The notes: generated from the letters alone by a model not told the origin. Counted from the first letter of the stretch, positions 1 to 9,146 are shown. The stretch: DNA of 40,042 nt from Clostridia bacterium (GCA_017621475.1 JAGATA010000009.1:1-40042); one strand, 5' to 3'. Translations and numbers: made by a program.

Positions 1-40
1 ACGGAAGGATTGTTTTATCGTTCTTTTACACGAGCACAAT

Positions 41-83
41 CCCTCAGTCAGCTTCGCTGACAGCTCCCTTTGCACAAAGGAGC
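41..83. repeat. Short hairpin-rich intergenic repeat
   Basis: Two adjacent perfect hairpins are visible: GTCAGC-TTC-GCTGAC at 47-61 and GCTCCCTTTG-CA-CAAAGGAGC-like arms at 63-83. A related CTCCCTT/AAGGGAG motif occurs again near 14,860. The pattern resembles small dispersed palindromic repeats common in gut Clostridia genomes, but family membership is inferred from appearance only. Confidence 0.45.
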
Positions 84-123
84 CTCCGCTGCGGCGGGAA
101 CTGTGCAAAGCTAAAGCTTTTTG

Positions 124-150
124 TAACCACCGGCACTGCTGGTGGTTTTC
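124..150 (+). terminator. Possible rho-independent terminator, plus strand
   Basis: Arms AACCACC and GGTGGTT are followed by TTTTCGTT. It could end a plus-strand transcript entering from outside the window, converging on the tRNA operon. The stem is short and the gene it serves is not visible. Confidence 0.4.
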
Positions 151-159
151 GTTATACAA

Positions 160-190
160 CAAAAGACCGAGGAAAAATTCCTCGGTCTTT
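160..190 (-). terminator. Terminator of the tRNA Gly-Arg-His operon
   Basis: On the minus strand AAAGACCGAGGAA and TTCCTCGGTCTTT form a 13-bp stem, followed by TTTTGTTG. It lies just after the 3' end of tRNA-His. Confidence 0.8.
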
Positions 191-196
191 CACATA

Positions 197-274
197 TGGG
201 GTGGATAATCGGACTCGAACCGACGGCCTCCAGGGCCACAACCTGGCGCTCTAACCAACTGAGCCATACCCACC
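197..274 (-). tRNA. tRNA-His (anticodon GTG)
   Basis: The minus strand folds as a cloverleaf. The acceptor GTGGGTA pairs with TATCCAC, the anticodon stem is CCAGG/CCTGG with loop TTGTGGC, and the T-loop is TTCGAGT. CCA is genome-encoded. The extra 5' G (position 274) faces C73, the identity pair of tRNA-His. It is the last gene of a three-tRNA operon. Confidence 0.95.
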
Positions 275-277
275 ATA

Positions 278-354
278 TGGCGTGCCTTGGGGGATTCGAA
301 CCCTCGACCTACTGCTTAGAAGGCAGTTGCTCTATCCAGCTGAGCTAAAGGCAC
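278..354 (-). tRNA. tRNA-Arg (anticodon TCT)
   Basis: The acceptor GTGCCTT pairs with AAGGCAC, the anticodon stem is ACTGC/GCAGT with loop CTTCTAA, and CCA is encoded. It is the middle gene of the operon, only 3 nt from tRNA-His. Confidence 0.95.
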
Positions 355-358
355 AAAA

Positions 359-432
359 TGGAGCGGATGATGGGAATCGAACCCACATAACCAGCTTGGA
401 AGGCTGGTGTTCTACCACTGAACTACACCCGC
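359..432 (-). tRNA. tRNA-Gly (anticodon TCC)
   Basis: The acceptor GCGGGTG pairs with CATCCGC, the anticodon stem is CCAGC/GCTGG with loop CTTCCAA, and CCA is encoded. It is the first gene of the tRNA operon, about 20 nt downstream of the predicted start of transcription. Confidence 0.95.
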
Positions 433-459
433 AAGGTCACTCTCTTCAAGTGCCTAATT

Positions 460-488
460 ATAATACCACAAAGCTTTCGTTTTGTCAA
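460..488 (-). promoter_or_regulatory. Sigma-A promoter of the tRNA operon
   Basis: On the minus strand TTGACA (488-483) is separated by 17 bp from TATTAT (465-460). It lies directly upstream of tRNA-Gly. Confidence 0.8.
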
Positions 489-527
489 TAGTAAAATTCC
501 ATTTTTTTAGATTTTTTTCAAGATTTT

Positions 528-1172
528 TTATCCCTCGATCATAAGCTTAAATAGCTCTCTATGGAACTCAAAAGATTCCACTTCTTCTGCATTTTTTGTG
601 GGTTTGGTGGATAATTTATATGGCGCAACTTTAAGAACCATAATAACGTCATCGTCCACCCATTCCATACCGGGATTATTTTTGCAAAATTCAGTCTGAT
701 TAAAATATACGGCACAATCATCATATGCTATGGATGACATATCGGTATCGAAAATTTTATCAAGCTCCTCAAACGCACCGTAATCCGCATATACCTCATA
801 TGCCGCAGTATCCATCAGATATATATAATAAGGCTGTGCCACAAGCGCGGAAAGTGTCTCCTTGGCAAGAGAATTCATCTCGTTGATAAGAACATTTTCA
901 GGGTCGGAAATATACACTACCTGTTCAAACGCAACATTCGTTTCTTTATCGCCGTTTGAATCCATTTTTGTTCTTTCAAAGGAGCTTTTTATGTCTTGAT
1001 ATGTTTCCTTGGTTATAGTATTATCTCCAACGTATCTTATGTACATATCGTAACTTTCTTTTGTAACCATTTGTGAAATGCAAACAGCAGCGATCACCGC
1101 AAAAAACACACCTATTATCAACGGCCATTTATAGTGATACCAAAAATTTTCAAGCCACTTTTTTACTTTCAT
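528..1172 (-). CDS. Membrane-anchored protein of unknown function
   Basis: The 214-residue protein has a short basic N-terminus, one hydrophobic segment at about residues 16-36, and then a soluble domain of about 175 residues that should lie outside the membrane. There is no lipobox and no recognised catalytic motif. The start is supported by a GA-rich AGAGGGAAG ribosome binding site 4 nt before ATG. The gene stands alone, with hairpins upstream (1,205-1,229 and 1,339-1,382) separating it from lysS. Family and function are not recognised. It could be a secreted-domain anchor or part of an envelope assembly whose partners lie elsewhere. Confidence 0.75.
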   Translation of the reverse strand: MKVKKWLENFWYHYKWPLIIGVFFAVIAAVCISQMVTKESYDMYIRYVGDNTITKETYQDIKSSFERTKMDSNGDKETNVAFEQVVYISDPENVLINEMNSLAKETLSALVAQPYYIYLMDTAAYEVYADYGAFEELDKIFDTDMSSIAYDDCAVYFNQTEFCKNNPGMEWVDDDVIMVLKVAPYKLSTKPTKNAEEVESFEFHRELFKLMIEG

Positions 1173-1204
1173 ATTCTTCCCTCTTTTTCAATACGGATAT
1201 TTAC

Positions 1205-1229
1205 AAAAAGGCGGAATCTCTTCCGCCTC
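1205..1229 (-). terminator. Terminator downstream of lysS
   Basis: Arms GGCGGAA and TTCCGCC have a 4-nt loop and are followed by TTTTTG on the minus strand. The terminator most likely ends the protease-greA-lysS transcript. Confidence 0.65.
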
Positions 1230-1338
1230 CAATGTAGTTATATCAAGTCAAAAATCTTACATATATATGATAATCCATTTGCGCTTTCTTGTCAACGATT
1301 TTGTTGAATTTAGAAAAAAGTTTCCGGTTTATCTATTA

Positions 1339-1382
1339 CCAAACGACCCAAGGAATCTTTCGATACCTTGGGTCATTTTTGG
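1339..1382. terminator. Hairpin between lysS and the anchored protein gene
   Basis: GACCCAAGG (1,345-1,353) and CCTTGGGTC (1,366-1,374) form a perfect 9-bp stem, extended by CCAAA/TTTGG. The T-rich tail lies on the plus-strand side. It may stop lysS transcription or block antisense reading. The rest of the 297-bp gap (1,173-1,469) is AT-rich and shows no gene. Confidence 0.45.
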
Positions 1383-1469
1383 TAATTTTTTAGTAAATCA
1401 ATAATTGATTTTACAAAATAAACATTTTATAGTGCTTTCAAAATATATATCACTATAGATTGTGTTTTA

Positions 1470-2972
1470 TCAATCGATCGGTTTCATTGTGGGGAACAAG
1501 AGTACGTCGCGGATGGAGGCGGAGTCTGTAAGGAGCATTACAAGACGGTCAATACCAAATCCGAGGCCGCCCGTGGGGGGCATACCGTATTCAAGAGCCG
1601 TGATGTAGTCGTAGTCAACTTCAGCCTTGCTGTTCGGGTCTTCCGCTTTCTTTGCAGCAACTTGTTTTTCAAAACGTTCCTTCTGGTCGATAGGATCGTT
1701 AAGCTCGCTGAACGCATTGCCGAATTCCGTAGCGTTGATGAAATATTCAAATCTTTCCGTGAACGCGGGGTTACCGGGTCTGCGTTTTGCAAGGGGACTG
1801 TTTTCAACGGGATAGTCATAGATAAATGTAGGCTGAATAAGCTTTTCTTCTACGAAAGCATCGAAGAATTCGGCAAGAACTGTTCCCTTTGTTGCATTTT
1901 CGGGAACTTCAACGTGCATAGCTTTAGCGCAAGCGCGAGCATCTTCGTCCGTTGTCCAATCGTTGTAATCGCAGCCGGAATACTTCTTAACAGCTTCAAC
2001 CATCGTAAGTCTTTCCCAGTTACCCATATTGATCTCTTTCCCCTGATATGTGATTGTGAGAGATCCGCAAACCTTTTCTGCAAGAGTTTTGTAAAGCTCC
2101 TCAACAAGGTCCATCATACCATGGTAATCCGTGAACGCCTGGTAAAGCTCAACAGTTGTAAATTCAGGGTTATGCTTTGTATCCATACCTTCGTTACGGA
2201 AAATACGGCCAACCTCATAAACTCTGTCCATACCGCCAACGATAAGACGCTTGAGGTAAAGCTCCGTTTCGATGCGGAGGTACATATCCATATCAAGAGT
2301 ATTATGGTGTGTCTTGAAAGAGCGCGCAGAAGCACCGATCTCTATAGGAAGAAGGATTGGTGTATCAACTTCGAGGAAGCCTTTGCCGTCAAGATAAGCG
2401 CGAACCTCCTTGAGGATCATGGAGCGTTTTACGAAAGTATCGCGAACGTCGGGATTTACAATGAGGTCAACGTAGCGCTGACGGTAACGAAGGTCTGTAT
2501 CTTTAAGACCGTGGAATTTTTCGGGAAGAGGAAGCAAAGATTTTGCAAGAAGCTTTATGGAATGAGCGTGGATTGAAGTTTCACCCGTCTGTGTTTTGAA
2601 TACAACGCCTGTGATACCGATAATGTCGCCGATATCCCATTTTTTGAAATCAGTGTAATCATCTGTTCCAACTTCATCGCGTTTTACATATGCCTGGATC
2701 TTGCCTGTAGCATCTGCAATGTGAGCAAAGGAAGCTTTACCCATAATTCTGCGGCTCATCATACGGCCCGCAACGGAAACTTCTTTGCCTTCCATCTCTT
2801 CAAAGTTTGCAAAAATTTCAGCGGAGTTTGCCGTCACGTCATATTTTACGATCTCGAAGGGGTCCTTGCCTGCTTCTTTGAGGGCGGAAAGCTTATCGCG
2901 GCGGATCTGCAATATTTCGCTGAGCTTTTCTTCGGTCATTTCTTCGGTTACGTTATTTACTGCGTCTGTCAT
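1470..2972 (-). CDS. lysS: Lysine-tRNA ligase, class II
   Basis: This cytoplasmic enzyme charges tRNA-Lys with lysine using ATP. The 500-residue length is normal for the family. An N-terminal OB-fold domain (about 60-170) binds the anticodon. The class II catalytic core shows motif 1 around FLEVDTPILL, motif 2 around VGRIFRNEGMDTKHNPEF, and motif 3 around GGLGFGIDRLVMLLT near the C-terminus. ATG is preceded by AGGAGA. The gene lies 36 bp downstream of greA, in the common Firmicutes pairing greA-lysS, probably in one transcript with the upstream S41 protease gene. Confidence 0.97.
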   Translation of the reverse strand: MTDAVNNVTEEMTEEKLSEILQIRRDKLSALKEAGKDPFEIVKYDVTANSAEIFANFEEMEGKEVSVAGRMMSRRIMGKASFAHIADATGKIQAYVKRDEVGTDDYTDFKKWDIGDIIGITGVVFKTQTGETSIHAHSIKLLAKSLLPLPEKFHGLKDTDLRYRQRYVDLIVNPDVRDTFVKRSMILKEVRAYLDGKGFLEVDTPILLPIEIGASARSFKTHHNTLDMDMYLRIETELYLKRLIVGGMDRVYEVGRIFRNEGMDTKHNPEFTTVELYQAFTDYHGMMDLVEELYKTLAEKVCGSLTITYQGKEINMGNWERLTMVEAVKKYSGCDYNDWTTDEDARACAKAMHVEVPENATKGTVLAEFFDAFVEEKLIQPTFIYDYPVENSPLAKRRPGNPAFTERFEYFINATEFGNAFSELNDPIDQKERFEKQVAAKKAEDPNSKAEVDYDYITALEYGMPPTGGLGFGIDRLVMLLTDSASIRDVLLFPTMKPID

Positions 2973-3008
2973 TTGAATTCTCCTAAAATTTTATCTTGGT
3001 CGTTAAGT

Positions 3009-3497
3009 TCAGTTATTTTCCGTCTTTTTAACTTCAAGTATTTTGAGCTTGATAGGACCGGAAGGAATTTCAACTGTAATGATATCGCCTGCTTTTGTAC
3101 CCATAATAGCCTTACCTATGGGGGACTGATCGGAAATCTTATTTTCAAGAACGTTTACTTCGCGGGAACCAACGAGGCTGTATTCAACTTCGTCTTCGTC
3201 ATCAATGTAAAGAACCTTTACTGTAAGGCCTATGTTAGCGATATTCGCATTGATCTCTTCATGGTTTACTATTTTGATATGAGCAAGTGTTTCTTCAAGT
3301 TCAGCGATCTGCGCTTCAACTTTAGCTTGCTCATTTTTAGCTTCATCATATTCGCTGTTTTCGGAAAGGTCGCCGTAAGAACGCGCAACACCAACCGCTT
3401 CAGCTGCCTCGCGGCGTTTTACATTTTTCAAAAAATCAAGTTCTTCTTTAAGTTTCTGAAATCCTGCTTGAGTAACTGCTGTTATTTGCTTTGCCAT
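3009..3497 (-). CDS. greA: Transcription elongation factor GreA
   Basis: GreA rescues backtracked RNA polymerase by stimulating cleavage of the nascent RNA 3' end. The 162-residue protein is the usual length. The N-terminal antiparallel coiled coil (about 10-78) carries the acidic tip in GDLSENSEYDEAKNE, which reaches the polymerase active site. The C-terminal FKBP-like domain holds the SPIGKAIMG motif. It sits between the S41 protease gene (26 bp upstream) and lysS. Confidence 0.97.
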   Translation of the reverse strand: MAKQITAVTQAGFQKLKEELDFLKNVKRREAAEAVGVARSYGDLSENSEYDEAKNEQAKVEAQIAELEETLAHIKIVNHEEINANIANIGLTVKVLYIDDEDEVEYSLVGSREVNVLENKISDQSPIGKAIMGTKAGDIITVEIPSGPIKLKILEVKKTENN

Positions 3498-3523
3498 AAT
3501 TATGAAATTCTCCTTGATCGTAT

Positions 3524-4804
3524 TTATTTTGTAAGATAAGCAACCGCCGCGCGAAGCTGCGTGTCACTTTCGTAAGGTACTAAGAAAAGATGTGTATTTT
3601 TATATTCTTCGGGAAGCGAAACTTCTATATTAGGATATATTCCCTCTCCATCATAATTGTCACCGAAAGGCGGATTATAGTAGAACGAGGTTATCCATAC
3701 ATAGCCACCTGAAGAAAGACGGTATGCCGCTTGACCGCAGCCCTTGCCGTAAGTTTTTTCACCGATTATCACCGCTTTTTCATAATCGCGAAGAGCGGAT
3801 GTAAAAAGTTCTGCCGCGGAAGCGGTATTTTTATTTGCTAGAACCGCCATAGGCATATCTATCTCGTTTTTATCGGAAGTATATCTTTCCGTTTCGGTCT
3901 TATCCGCATCCAATATACGAACGATAGGTCCTTCGGGGAGAAGATAGTCCAATATATCCACAATGGAATCGAGTTCACCGCCCGGATTATCGCGCACATC
4001 GAAAATAAGCTTTTCGCAACCCTGTGCGCGCAAATGTTCCACAGCATTTTTAAACTGCGAAACAGTTATCATATCAAACTGAAGTATTTTTATGTTGCCT
4101 ATTTTTGCCCCATTTTCCTCAATTACGGAATACATCACAGTTTCGGGGGTATATTCCCCGAGAGTAACGGTTATTTCAAGCTCTGCGCCATCACGGTTGA
4201 TAGTCAAATCTATCTGATCCCCGATATTGCCGGCAGTAAGATTAACCGCTTCATCATATCCGACCTCGGAAATACGTTGTCCTTTTACCGCAACGATTAT
4301 ATCGCCCGCCAAAATACCGGCATTATATGCAGGTGAATCCGCCATAACGTGAGAAACAAACAGTCCTTCTTTTATCTCATTTATATATATACCGATGCCG
4401 CTTGCATTTCCTACGCTTTCGTAATACATATCAAGAAATTCCTCATAAGTAAGGTAGGAGGAATATTTATCTTCCGCAGAAAACGAGTACATCATATACT
4501 TAAAAAGATTTTCGTTATCTATATCGTATATACAGTTTTCCTTAAAAAGCTCATATGCTTCAAGGATCATACTCAGCTCGGAAACATTGTTTTTTGCTTC
4601 ATTAAGCTCGAGTTTATACTTTGCCGTAAGCGTAACATACGTTGTTTGAAAGGTAAACAGCACCGCAAAAAGTATCAAGACAATAGCGGTTTCCAAAGAG
4701 ATCTTGCGCGGAATTTTTTTCTTTTTATATTTTGTCGTTTTGGACTCGGATTGCAGATCGTTACCCATTGGCACGTTTGCAGTGCCGTTTTCGTTTATAT
4801 CCAT
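3524..4804 (-). CDS. S41 C-terminal processing peptidase with PDZ domain
   Basis: This is a membrane-anchored serine protease of the CtpA/CtpB family. The 426-residue protein has a basic cytoplasmic N-terminus, one membrane segment (about 36-60), a linker, a PDZ domain (about 132-215, with GIGIYI and SPAYNAGILAGDII) and the S41 catalytic domain (about 230-400). The likely catalytic pair is Ser329 in NTASAAELF and Lys354 in TYGKG; the FDVRDNPGG segment is also typical. The active site should face outside. Family members trim C-termini of envelope or signalling proteins; the substrate here is unknown. It is probably the first gene of a unit with greA and lysS. A TATAAT-like -10 lies at 4,862-4,857, but no good -35 was found. 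Confidence 0.9.
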   Translation of the reverse strand: MDINENGTANVPMGNDLQSESKTTKYKKKKIPRKISLETAIVLILFAVLFTFQTTYVTLTAKYKLELNEAKNNVSELSMILEAYELFKENCIYDIDNENLFKYMMYSFSAEDKYSSYLTYEEFLDMYYESVGNASGIGIYINEIKEGLFVSHVMADSPAYNAGILAGDIIVAVKGQRISEVGYDEAVNLTAGNIGDQIDLTINRDGAELEITVTLGEYTPETVMYSVIEENGAKIGNIKILQFDMITVSQFKNAVEHLRAQGCEKLIFDVRDNPGGELDSIVDILDYLLPEGPIVRILDADKTETERYTSDKNEIDMPMAVLANKNTASAAELFTSALRDYEKAVIIGEKTYGKGCGQAAYRLSSGGYVWITSFYYNPPFGDNYDGEGIYPNIEVSLPEEYKNTHLFLVPYESDTQLRAAVAYLTK

Positions 4805-4899
4805 AAAAGCCTCAAAATATTTATTATATACAGAAAGCGAACCTGCCGTAGAATATATTATACAGCGGGGTCGCTTGTGTTATCTTTAATTTGTGAATA

Positions 4900-5988
4900 T
4901 CAATATCTGTTGGGTTTATAGGAAAGATAACTCTTGACCATAAGAGCCACTTTGAAAGTGATGGCATTTTCAAACTCACGAAGGTCAAGACCCGTAAGCT
5001 TTTTGATCTTGTCAAGTCTGTAAACAAGAGTATTTCTGTGAACAAACATTTTTCTGGATGTTTCGGAAACGTTAAGGTTGTTTTCAAAGAAGCACTGAAT
5101 TGTAAGAAGCGTTTCTCGGTCGAGAGTATCGAGAGAACCCTTCTGGAAAACTTCGTTGAGGAACATTTCGCAAAGAGTTGTGGGAAGCTGATATATAAGT
5201 CTGCCGATACCGAGGTTTTCGTAGCTTATAATATTCTTATCCGTATCAAAAACTCTGCCTACTTCAAGAGCCGCCTGCGCTTCTCTGTAAGAACGGGAAA
5301 CATCTTTTATGTTTGCAACGGGAGTGCCGATACCGATAGATACTTTTATAAAGAAATCGGAAGCAATGGTATCCGCAATAGTTTTAGCTATCTTTTCTGT
5401 TTCGTGAAGATCAACCGTTGTGGGTTTAAGCTCACGCACGAGAACAACGTCGTTTTCGCCCATACTGATAACGTAATCCTGGTTTGTGTTCGGGAACATA
5501 TTAAGGATTATGTCGTAAGGAGAAGATTCCCCGCTGTTATTAAATTTAAGAAGGAAAACCACGCGCGTAACGTCGGATGCAAAATGGAGTTCCTTGCTCT
5601 TTACATATATATCGCTGGGAAGTATGTTATCCAAAAGAATATTTTTTATAAATGAAGTTTTATCGTATTTATCATCGTGAAAACTTTTAATATTGTTGAA
5701 TGAGATTGCAAGTATTGCGGCGAATTTATCTGCCATAAGATCCTCGCCTTCAACAAATACGATATATTCGGGATGAGAATCGGTTGCCATAGGACGGTAT
5801 GTATAGCCCGAATAGACTACAGACTCCGCAGAATATATGAGTTCTTCCTTAACGGCTTGTCTTGTTTCGCCGATCTTCATAAGATCACTGCAAGCTATAA
5901 CGGCGCCGTTTTCATCGATAACGCCTATAGTGCGTTCAATAGTATCTTTCATCTGGTGTATAACACCCTGAAAAAGTCTTCCTGACAT
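4900..5988 (-). CDS. PucR/CdaR-type transcriptional regulator
   Basis: The 362-residue protein ends in the PucR-type helix-turn-helix (about 305-345, containing NVSETSRKMFVHRNTLVYRL), the strongest evidence for its family. The middle (about 130-290) resembles the GGDEF-like region of CdaR/PucR regulators, with SIGIGTPV and SYREAQAALEVG motifs. The N-terminus (about 1-120, with GVIDENGAVIACSD) resembles a sugar-diacid or PAS-like sensor. Regulators of this family respond to small carbon or nitrogen metabolites, but the ligand cannot be inferred: no diacid, purine or polyketide catabolic genes are nearby. It has its own promoter and is monocistronic or weakly linked to the protease gene 95 bp downstream. 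Confidence 0.88.
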   Translation of the reverse strand: MSGRLFQGVIHQMKDTIERTIGVIDENGAVIACSDLMKIGETRQAVKEELIYSAESVVYSGYTYRPMATDSHPEYIVFVEGEDLMADKFAAILAISFNNIKSFHDDKYDKTSFIKNILLDNILPSDIYVKSKELHFASDVTRVVFLLKFNNSGESSPYDIILNMFPNTNQDYVISMGENDVVLVRELKPTTVDLHETEKIAKTIADTIASDFFIKVSIGIGTPVANIKDVSRSYREAQAALEVGRVFDTDKNIISYENLGIGRLIYQLPTTLCEMFLNEVFQKGSLDTLDRETLLTIQCFFENNLNVSETSRKMFVHRNTLVYRLDKIKKLTGLDLREFENAITFKVALMVKSYLSYKPNRY

Positions 5989-6050
5989 TTATTTTTTGCC
6001 CCTTTCATCTTTTTACGAAGCAATAAGCTTTTTTTATATATCTGACATAT

Positions 6051-6079
6051 ATTCTAACTCAAATTTTGTAAAATTTCAA
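6051..6079 (-). promoter_or_regulatory. Promoter of the PucR/CdaR-type regulator
   Basis: On the minus strand TTGAAA (6,079-6,074), a 17-bp spacer and TAGAAT (6,056-6,051) lie about 63 bp before the start codon. Confidence 0.6.
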
Positions 6080-6105
6080 TAGTTTCTTTGTAAAAATATA
6101 TAAAA

Positions 6106-6870
6106 TTATAATAATTTTATCGTGCATATTATACCAAGTACTATAAAAAGTACGATAAAATACGCCAAAATGAACGCGTAAAGGGCAGAAAACAGCATAA
6201 TAAGCATAGCGCAAAGAGCAACGGACACCCAAGCTATCAAAGAAATTGCGGAATAAAACCTGCTTTCGGGAAGCAAACAGGAGAAATTGCCAATACTTTT
6301 AACGCCGGTGAGCCTTAGCACAGCAAACACTATGCCTGCGGCAGCTATCGGAAATACAGCTACTTTACAGAAATATTTAAGGAAAAGTTCCAAATAAGTA
6401 AACGGCGCGTTATTGATAAAATAGATCAAAACGATACCTGCACAGATAGCAACGGCAACATCAAAAAATCCGCGAGTATAGAGATTATATACGCAGCCGA
6501 GCAGGATCACCATAATAAAAGCTACCTGCAATTTATCGGAAGCTTCGTAAAGGAAAGGATAGAACGCCAAGACCGAGCCGATAACAGACAAAAATACACC
6601 TATGCTGCGCGAAGTGATGAGTTTTCCGCTTTCATCCCTTTTAAGAACCGAGCTAAAAAGTATAGGAACAAATATACCTGCCGCAAAAATAAGGCAACCG
6701 ATAACACAAAGGTAAACCGCTGCCCCATTAGGGAGATTTCCGAGCAAGCCGATAAGAGGGAATCCTATCATTCCCTCAAGAAGCAAAAGTATTATACGAT
6801 AAAGCGCAATGTCATCTTTTTTATTTTTTTCAACGTGTTGAACGTGATTTTTCCTGTTCTTTTCCTTCAT
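6106..6870 (-). CDS. Polytopic membrane protein of unknown function
   Basis: The 254-residue protein has a charged N-terminus (1-22) and about eight hydrophobic segments, near 25-45, 50-72, 90-110, 113-131, 138-158, 171-190, 206-228 and 230-252. It has no substrate-binding or transporter signature that I recognise. ATG is preceded by GAAGAGGG. It has its own promoter (6,967-6,995), and a long hairpin (6,918-6,952) lies in its 5' leader. It follows the heat-shock operon but is probably transcribed separately. It could be an integral permease subunit or a lipid-associated protein; nothing in sequence or context decides. Confidence 0.75.
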   Translation of the reverse strand: MKEKNRKNHVQHVEKNKKDDIALYRIILLLLEGMIGFPLIGLLGNLPNGAAVYLCVIGCLIFAAGIFVPILFSSVLKRDESGKLITSRSIGVFLSVIGSVLAFYPFLYEASDKLQVAFIMVILLGCVYNLYTRGFFDVAVAICAGIVLIYFINNAPFTYLELFLKYFCKVAVFPIAAAGIVFAVLRLTGVKSIGNFSCLLPESRFYSAISLIAWVSVALCAMLIMLFSALYAFILAYFIVLFIVLGIICTIKLL

Positions 6871-6917
6871 ATGCCCTCTTCAAATTGTTCTTATAAATAT
6901 TATTTTTCAGCAAAGTT

Positions 6918-6952
6918 CAGCGGGATAATATATTAAAATATATCTCCCGCTG
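6918..6952 (-). terminator. Hairpin after prmA, also in the leader of the membrane protein gene
   Basis: CAGCGGGA and TCCCGCTG close a long AT-rich stem (ATATATT/AATATAT). It lies downstream of prmA, so it may end the heat-shock transcript. It also begins about 8 nt after the predicted start of transcription for 6,106-6,870. There is no immediate U-tract. Confidence 0.5.
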
Positions 6953-6966
6953 TTAGTCTATATTAT

Positions 6967-6995
6967 ATTATACAACATTCATAACAATTTGTCAA
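6967..6995 (-). promoter_or_regulatory. Promoter of the polytopic membrane protein gene
   Basis: On the minus strand TTGACA (6,995-6,990), a 17-bp spacer and TATAAT (6,972-6,967) match consensus exactly. Confidence 0.8.
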
Positions 6996-7023
6996 AGATT
7001 TGTGAAATATTTTAGTATTTTTT

Positions 7024-7947
7024 TTACGATTTTTTAAATACTCCTGCGCACCAGCCGCCGTCGTACTTCACATTTATCTTTTTAAAACCGCCCTGTGTCA
7101 TTGCCGCGTCAACTTCCGTTTCCCTTTCGCGTATAACGCCGGATGTTATAACGATACCGCCGTCCTTTACGAAAGCACCTATTTCGTGTGACATTTTTAT
7201 AATTATATCAGCGACGATGTTTGCCGTAACGATATCGTATGCTCTGCCATCCTTAAGTGTAACGTCGGAAAGAAGGTCGGAAACAAAGCAATCTATATTT
7301 TCACATCCGTTGAGGAGCGCATTTTCTTTTTCCGTGCGAACGGCAATGGGGTCTATGTCGCAAGCCGCGCAGAAGGAAGCGCCAAGCTTAGACGCGCAAA
7401 TGGCAAGGATGCCGCTTCCCGCGCCAACGTCGAGCATATAGTCGCCCTCTTTTACGTATTCTTCAAGGAACGCCGCACAAAGTCTTGTCGTTTCGTGCGT
7501 ACCCGTGCCGAAAGCAAGACCCGGTTCAAGATCGATGCGAATATCGCCCTCTCTGCCCTCGTAATCGTCTCCGTCGGGAACGATAACAAGATTTTTGCCT
7601 ATACGGGTAGGCTTATAATACTTTCTCCAAGCGTTGCGCCAATCATCCTCATCGGATGTGATTATCTCTATATCATATTTTCCGGAAAGGGAGGAAAGAT
7701 GGGAGTTTATAAACTCTATATGCCCCTCAAGATTAATGCTTTCTTCAACGAATATGCTCACGGCTGCACGGGTCTTATCCGCATTAAGGATGGATTCGTC
7801 CACGAGTTCGCCGTAAACCTTGTTGGCTCCCTCCATAGCGTCGCTGTAATCATCGATCATAAGACCTTCGTCAAGCATAGACATAATCGCCGCAACGGTT
7901 TCGAGCTTCGCTGTATCGCAGTTTACTTTAAGCTGGTTCCACTTCAT
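7024..7947 (-). CDS. prmA: Ribosomal protein L11 methyltransferase
   Basis: PrmA methylates lysine residues and the N-terminus of ribosomal protein L11 with S-adenosylmethionine. The 307-residue protein has an N-terminal substrate-recognition domain, then the hinge motif EPGLAFGTGTHETT (about 140-156), the SAM-binding motif MLDVGAGSGILAI (about 172-185), and the ANIVADII segment. Its start codon directly abuts the dnaJ stop codon, so it is the last gene of the heat-shock operon and probably translationally coupled. The dnaJ-prmA pairing is frequent in Firmicutes. Confidence 0.95.
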   Translation of the reverse strand: MKWNQLKVNCDTAKLETVAAIMSMLDEGLMIDDYSDAMEGANKVYGELVDESILNADKTRAAVSIFVEESINLEGHIEFINSHLSSLSGKYDIEIITSDEDDWRNAWRKYYKPTRIGKNLVIVPDGDDYEGREGDIRIDLEPGLAFGTGTHETTRLCAAFLEEYVKEGDYMLDVGAGSGILAICASKLGASFCAACDIDPIAVRTEKENALLNGCENIDCFVSDLLSDVTLKDGRAYDIVTANIVADIIIKMSHEIGAFVKDGGIVITSGVIRERETEVDAAMTQGGFKKINVKYDGGWCAGVFKKS

Positions 7948-9090
7948 TTATTTCGAGTCCTTTCCGAAAATTTTTGAAAAGAATTTTTCTTTTTTGGAAT
8001 AATTTGATTTACCGCAAAGATCCGCAAATTTGCGAAGCGCATCCTTTTGTGCATCGTTAAGACTCTTGGGCACTTCCACCATAACCTTGAATATGAGATC
8101 GCCTCTGCCGCGTCCGTTGATATTGGGAATACCTTTTCCCTTCATCGTAAACGTCGTGCCGGACTGCGTTCCCTCCGGAATATCGTAGGATGCTTTACCC
8201 TCAAGCGTGGGAACGGATATTTGAGCGCCAAGTGCCGCATCCGTAAATGTTATCGGTATCTCGCAGTATATATCAAATCCGTCACGTTCAAAAACAGCGT
8301 GAGGTCTTACGTTTACGGAAATATAAAGGTCGCCTGCAGGACCGCCGCGCATACCCTCGTTGCCCATACCGCGAAGCGTTATGCGCTGTCCGTGATCGAT
8401 ACCTGCAGGAATATTTACCTCAAGTTCCTTGGATACGTTGCGAAGACCCGTTCCGCGGCAAGATTTACAAGGCGAGGGAATCGTCTGACCCGCGCCGCCG
8501 CACGCATCGCACGCACGAGTTGTCTGCATAACACCGAAAGGAGTTCTTTGTTGAACGTTTATTTGGCCCGTGCCGCCGCACTTGGAACAAGTAACCGGGG
8601 ACGTGCCCGGTGCTGCACCGGAGCCACTACAATCCTGGCATTTGCAAACGCGCGTATATTTTACATCTTTTTTACAGCCGAAAGCGGCTTCCTCAAAAGA
8701 AATAAATACCCTTTGCAAAAGGTCGTCGCCGCGAACGGGGCCGTTCTTTCTCGAGCTTCTGCCGCCACCGCCGAAGCCACCGCCAAATATATCACCGAAG
8801 CTTCCGAATATATCGCTGATGTCGAAATCCATACTGCCAAAGCCGCCGTATCCGCCGCCCATGCCGCCGTTTTCAAATGCAGCCGCACCGTAAGTATCAA
8901 ACTTTTTGCGTTTTTCAGGGTCGGAAAGAATGGCATATGCATCATTTACTTCTTTAAATTTTTCTTCCGCCTCTTTGTCACCGGGATTCATATCGGGGTG
9001 GTATTTTTTTGCAAGCTTTCTGTAAGCGGATTTTATCTCCGCATCCGTCGCGCTCTTCTCTACCCCGAGAACCTCATAACAGTCTTTCAT
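7948..9090 (-). CDS. dnaJ: Chaperone protein DnaJ (Hsp40)
   Basis: DnaJ delivers unfolded clients to DnaK and stimulates its ATPase. The 380-residue protein has all the parts of a type I Hsp40: a J domain (1-70) with HPD in [10 protein letters not shown]; a Gly/Phe-rich region (about 75-110); four zinc motifs, [24 protein letters not shown] and CKSCRGTG (about 135-210); and the C-terminal client-binding and dimerisation domains. A GGAG ribosome binding site precedes ATG. The 73-bp gap after dnaK contains a GC-rich hairpin. Confidence 0.97.
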   Translation of the reverse strand: MKDCYEVLGVEKSATDAEIKSAYRKLAKKYHPDMNPGDKEAEEKFKEVNDAYAILSDPEKRKKFDTYGAAAFENGGMGGGYGGFGSMDFDISDIFGSFGDIFGGGFGGGGRSSRKNGPVRGDDLLQRVFISFEEAAFGCKKDVKYTRVCKCQDCSGSGAAPGTSPVTCSKCGGTGQINVQQRTPFGVMQTTRACDACGGAGQTIPSPCKSCRGTGLRNVSKELEVNIPAGIDHGQRITLRGMGNEGMRGGPAGDLYISVNVRPHAVFERDGFDIYCEIPITFTDAALGAQISVPTLEGKASYDIPEGTQSGTTFTMKGKGIPNINGRGRGDLIFKVMVEVPKSLNDAQKDALRKFADLCGKSNYSKKEKFFSKIFGKDSK

Positions 9091-9117
9091 AAAATCTTCT
9101 CCGTCCTATAACTCCTC

Positions 9118-9146
9118 AAAGGGCGGGAGAAATTCACCCGCCCTTG
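9118..9146 (-). other. Intercistronic hairpin between dnaK and dnaJ
   Basis: AAGGGCGGG and CCCGCCCTT form a strong stem with no U-tract on the minus strand. It is more likely an RNA-processing or stability element, or a partial attenuator lowering dnaJ expression, than a full terminator. Confidence 0.55.

Noticed and set aside
142..491. Small plus-strand frames over the tRNA cluster
   Set aside because: They translate through the three tRNA genes and the terminator.
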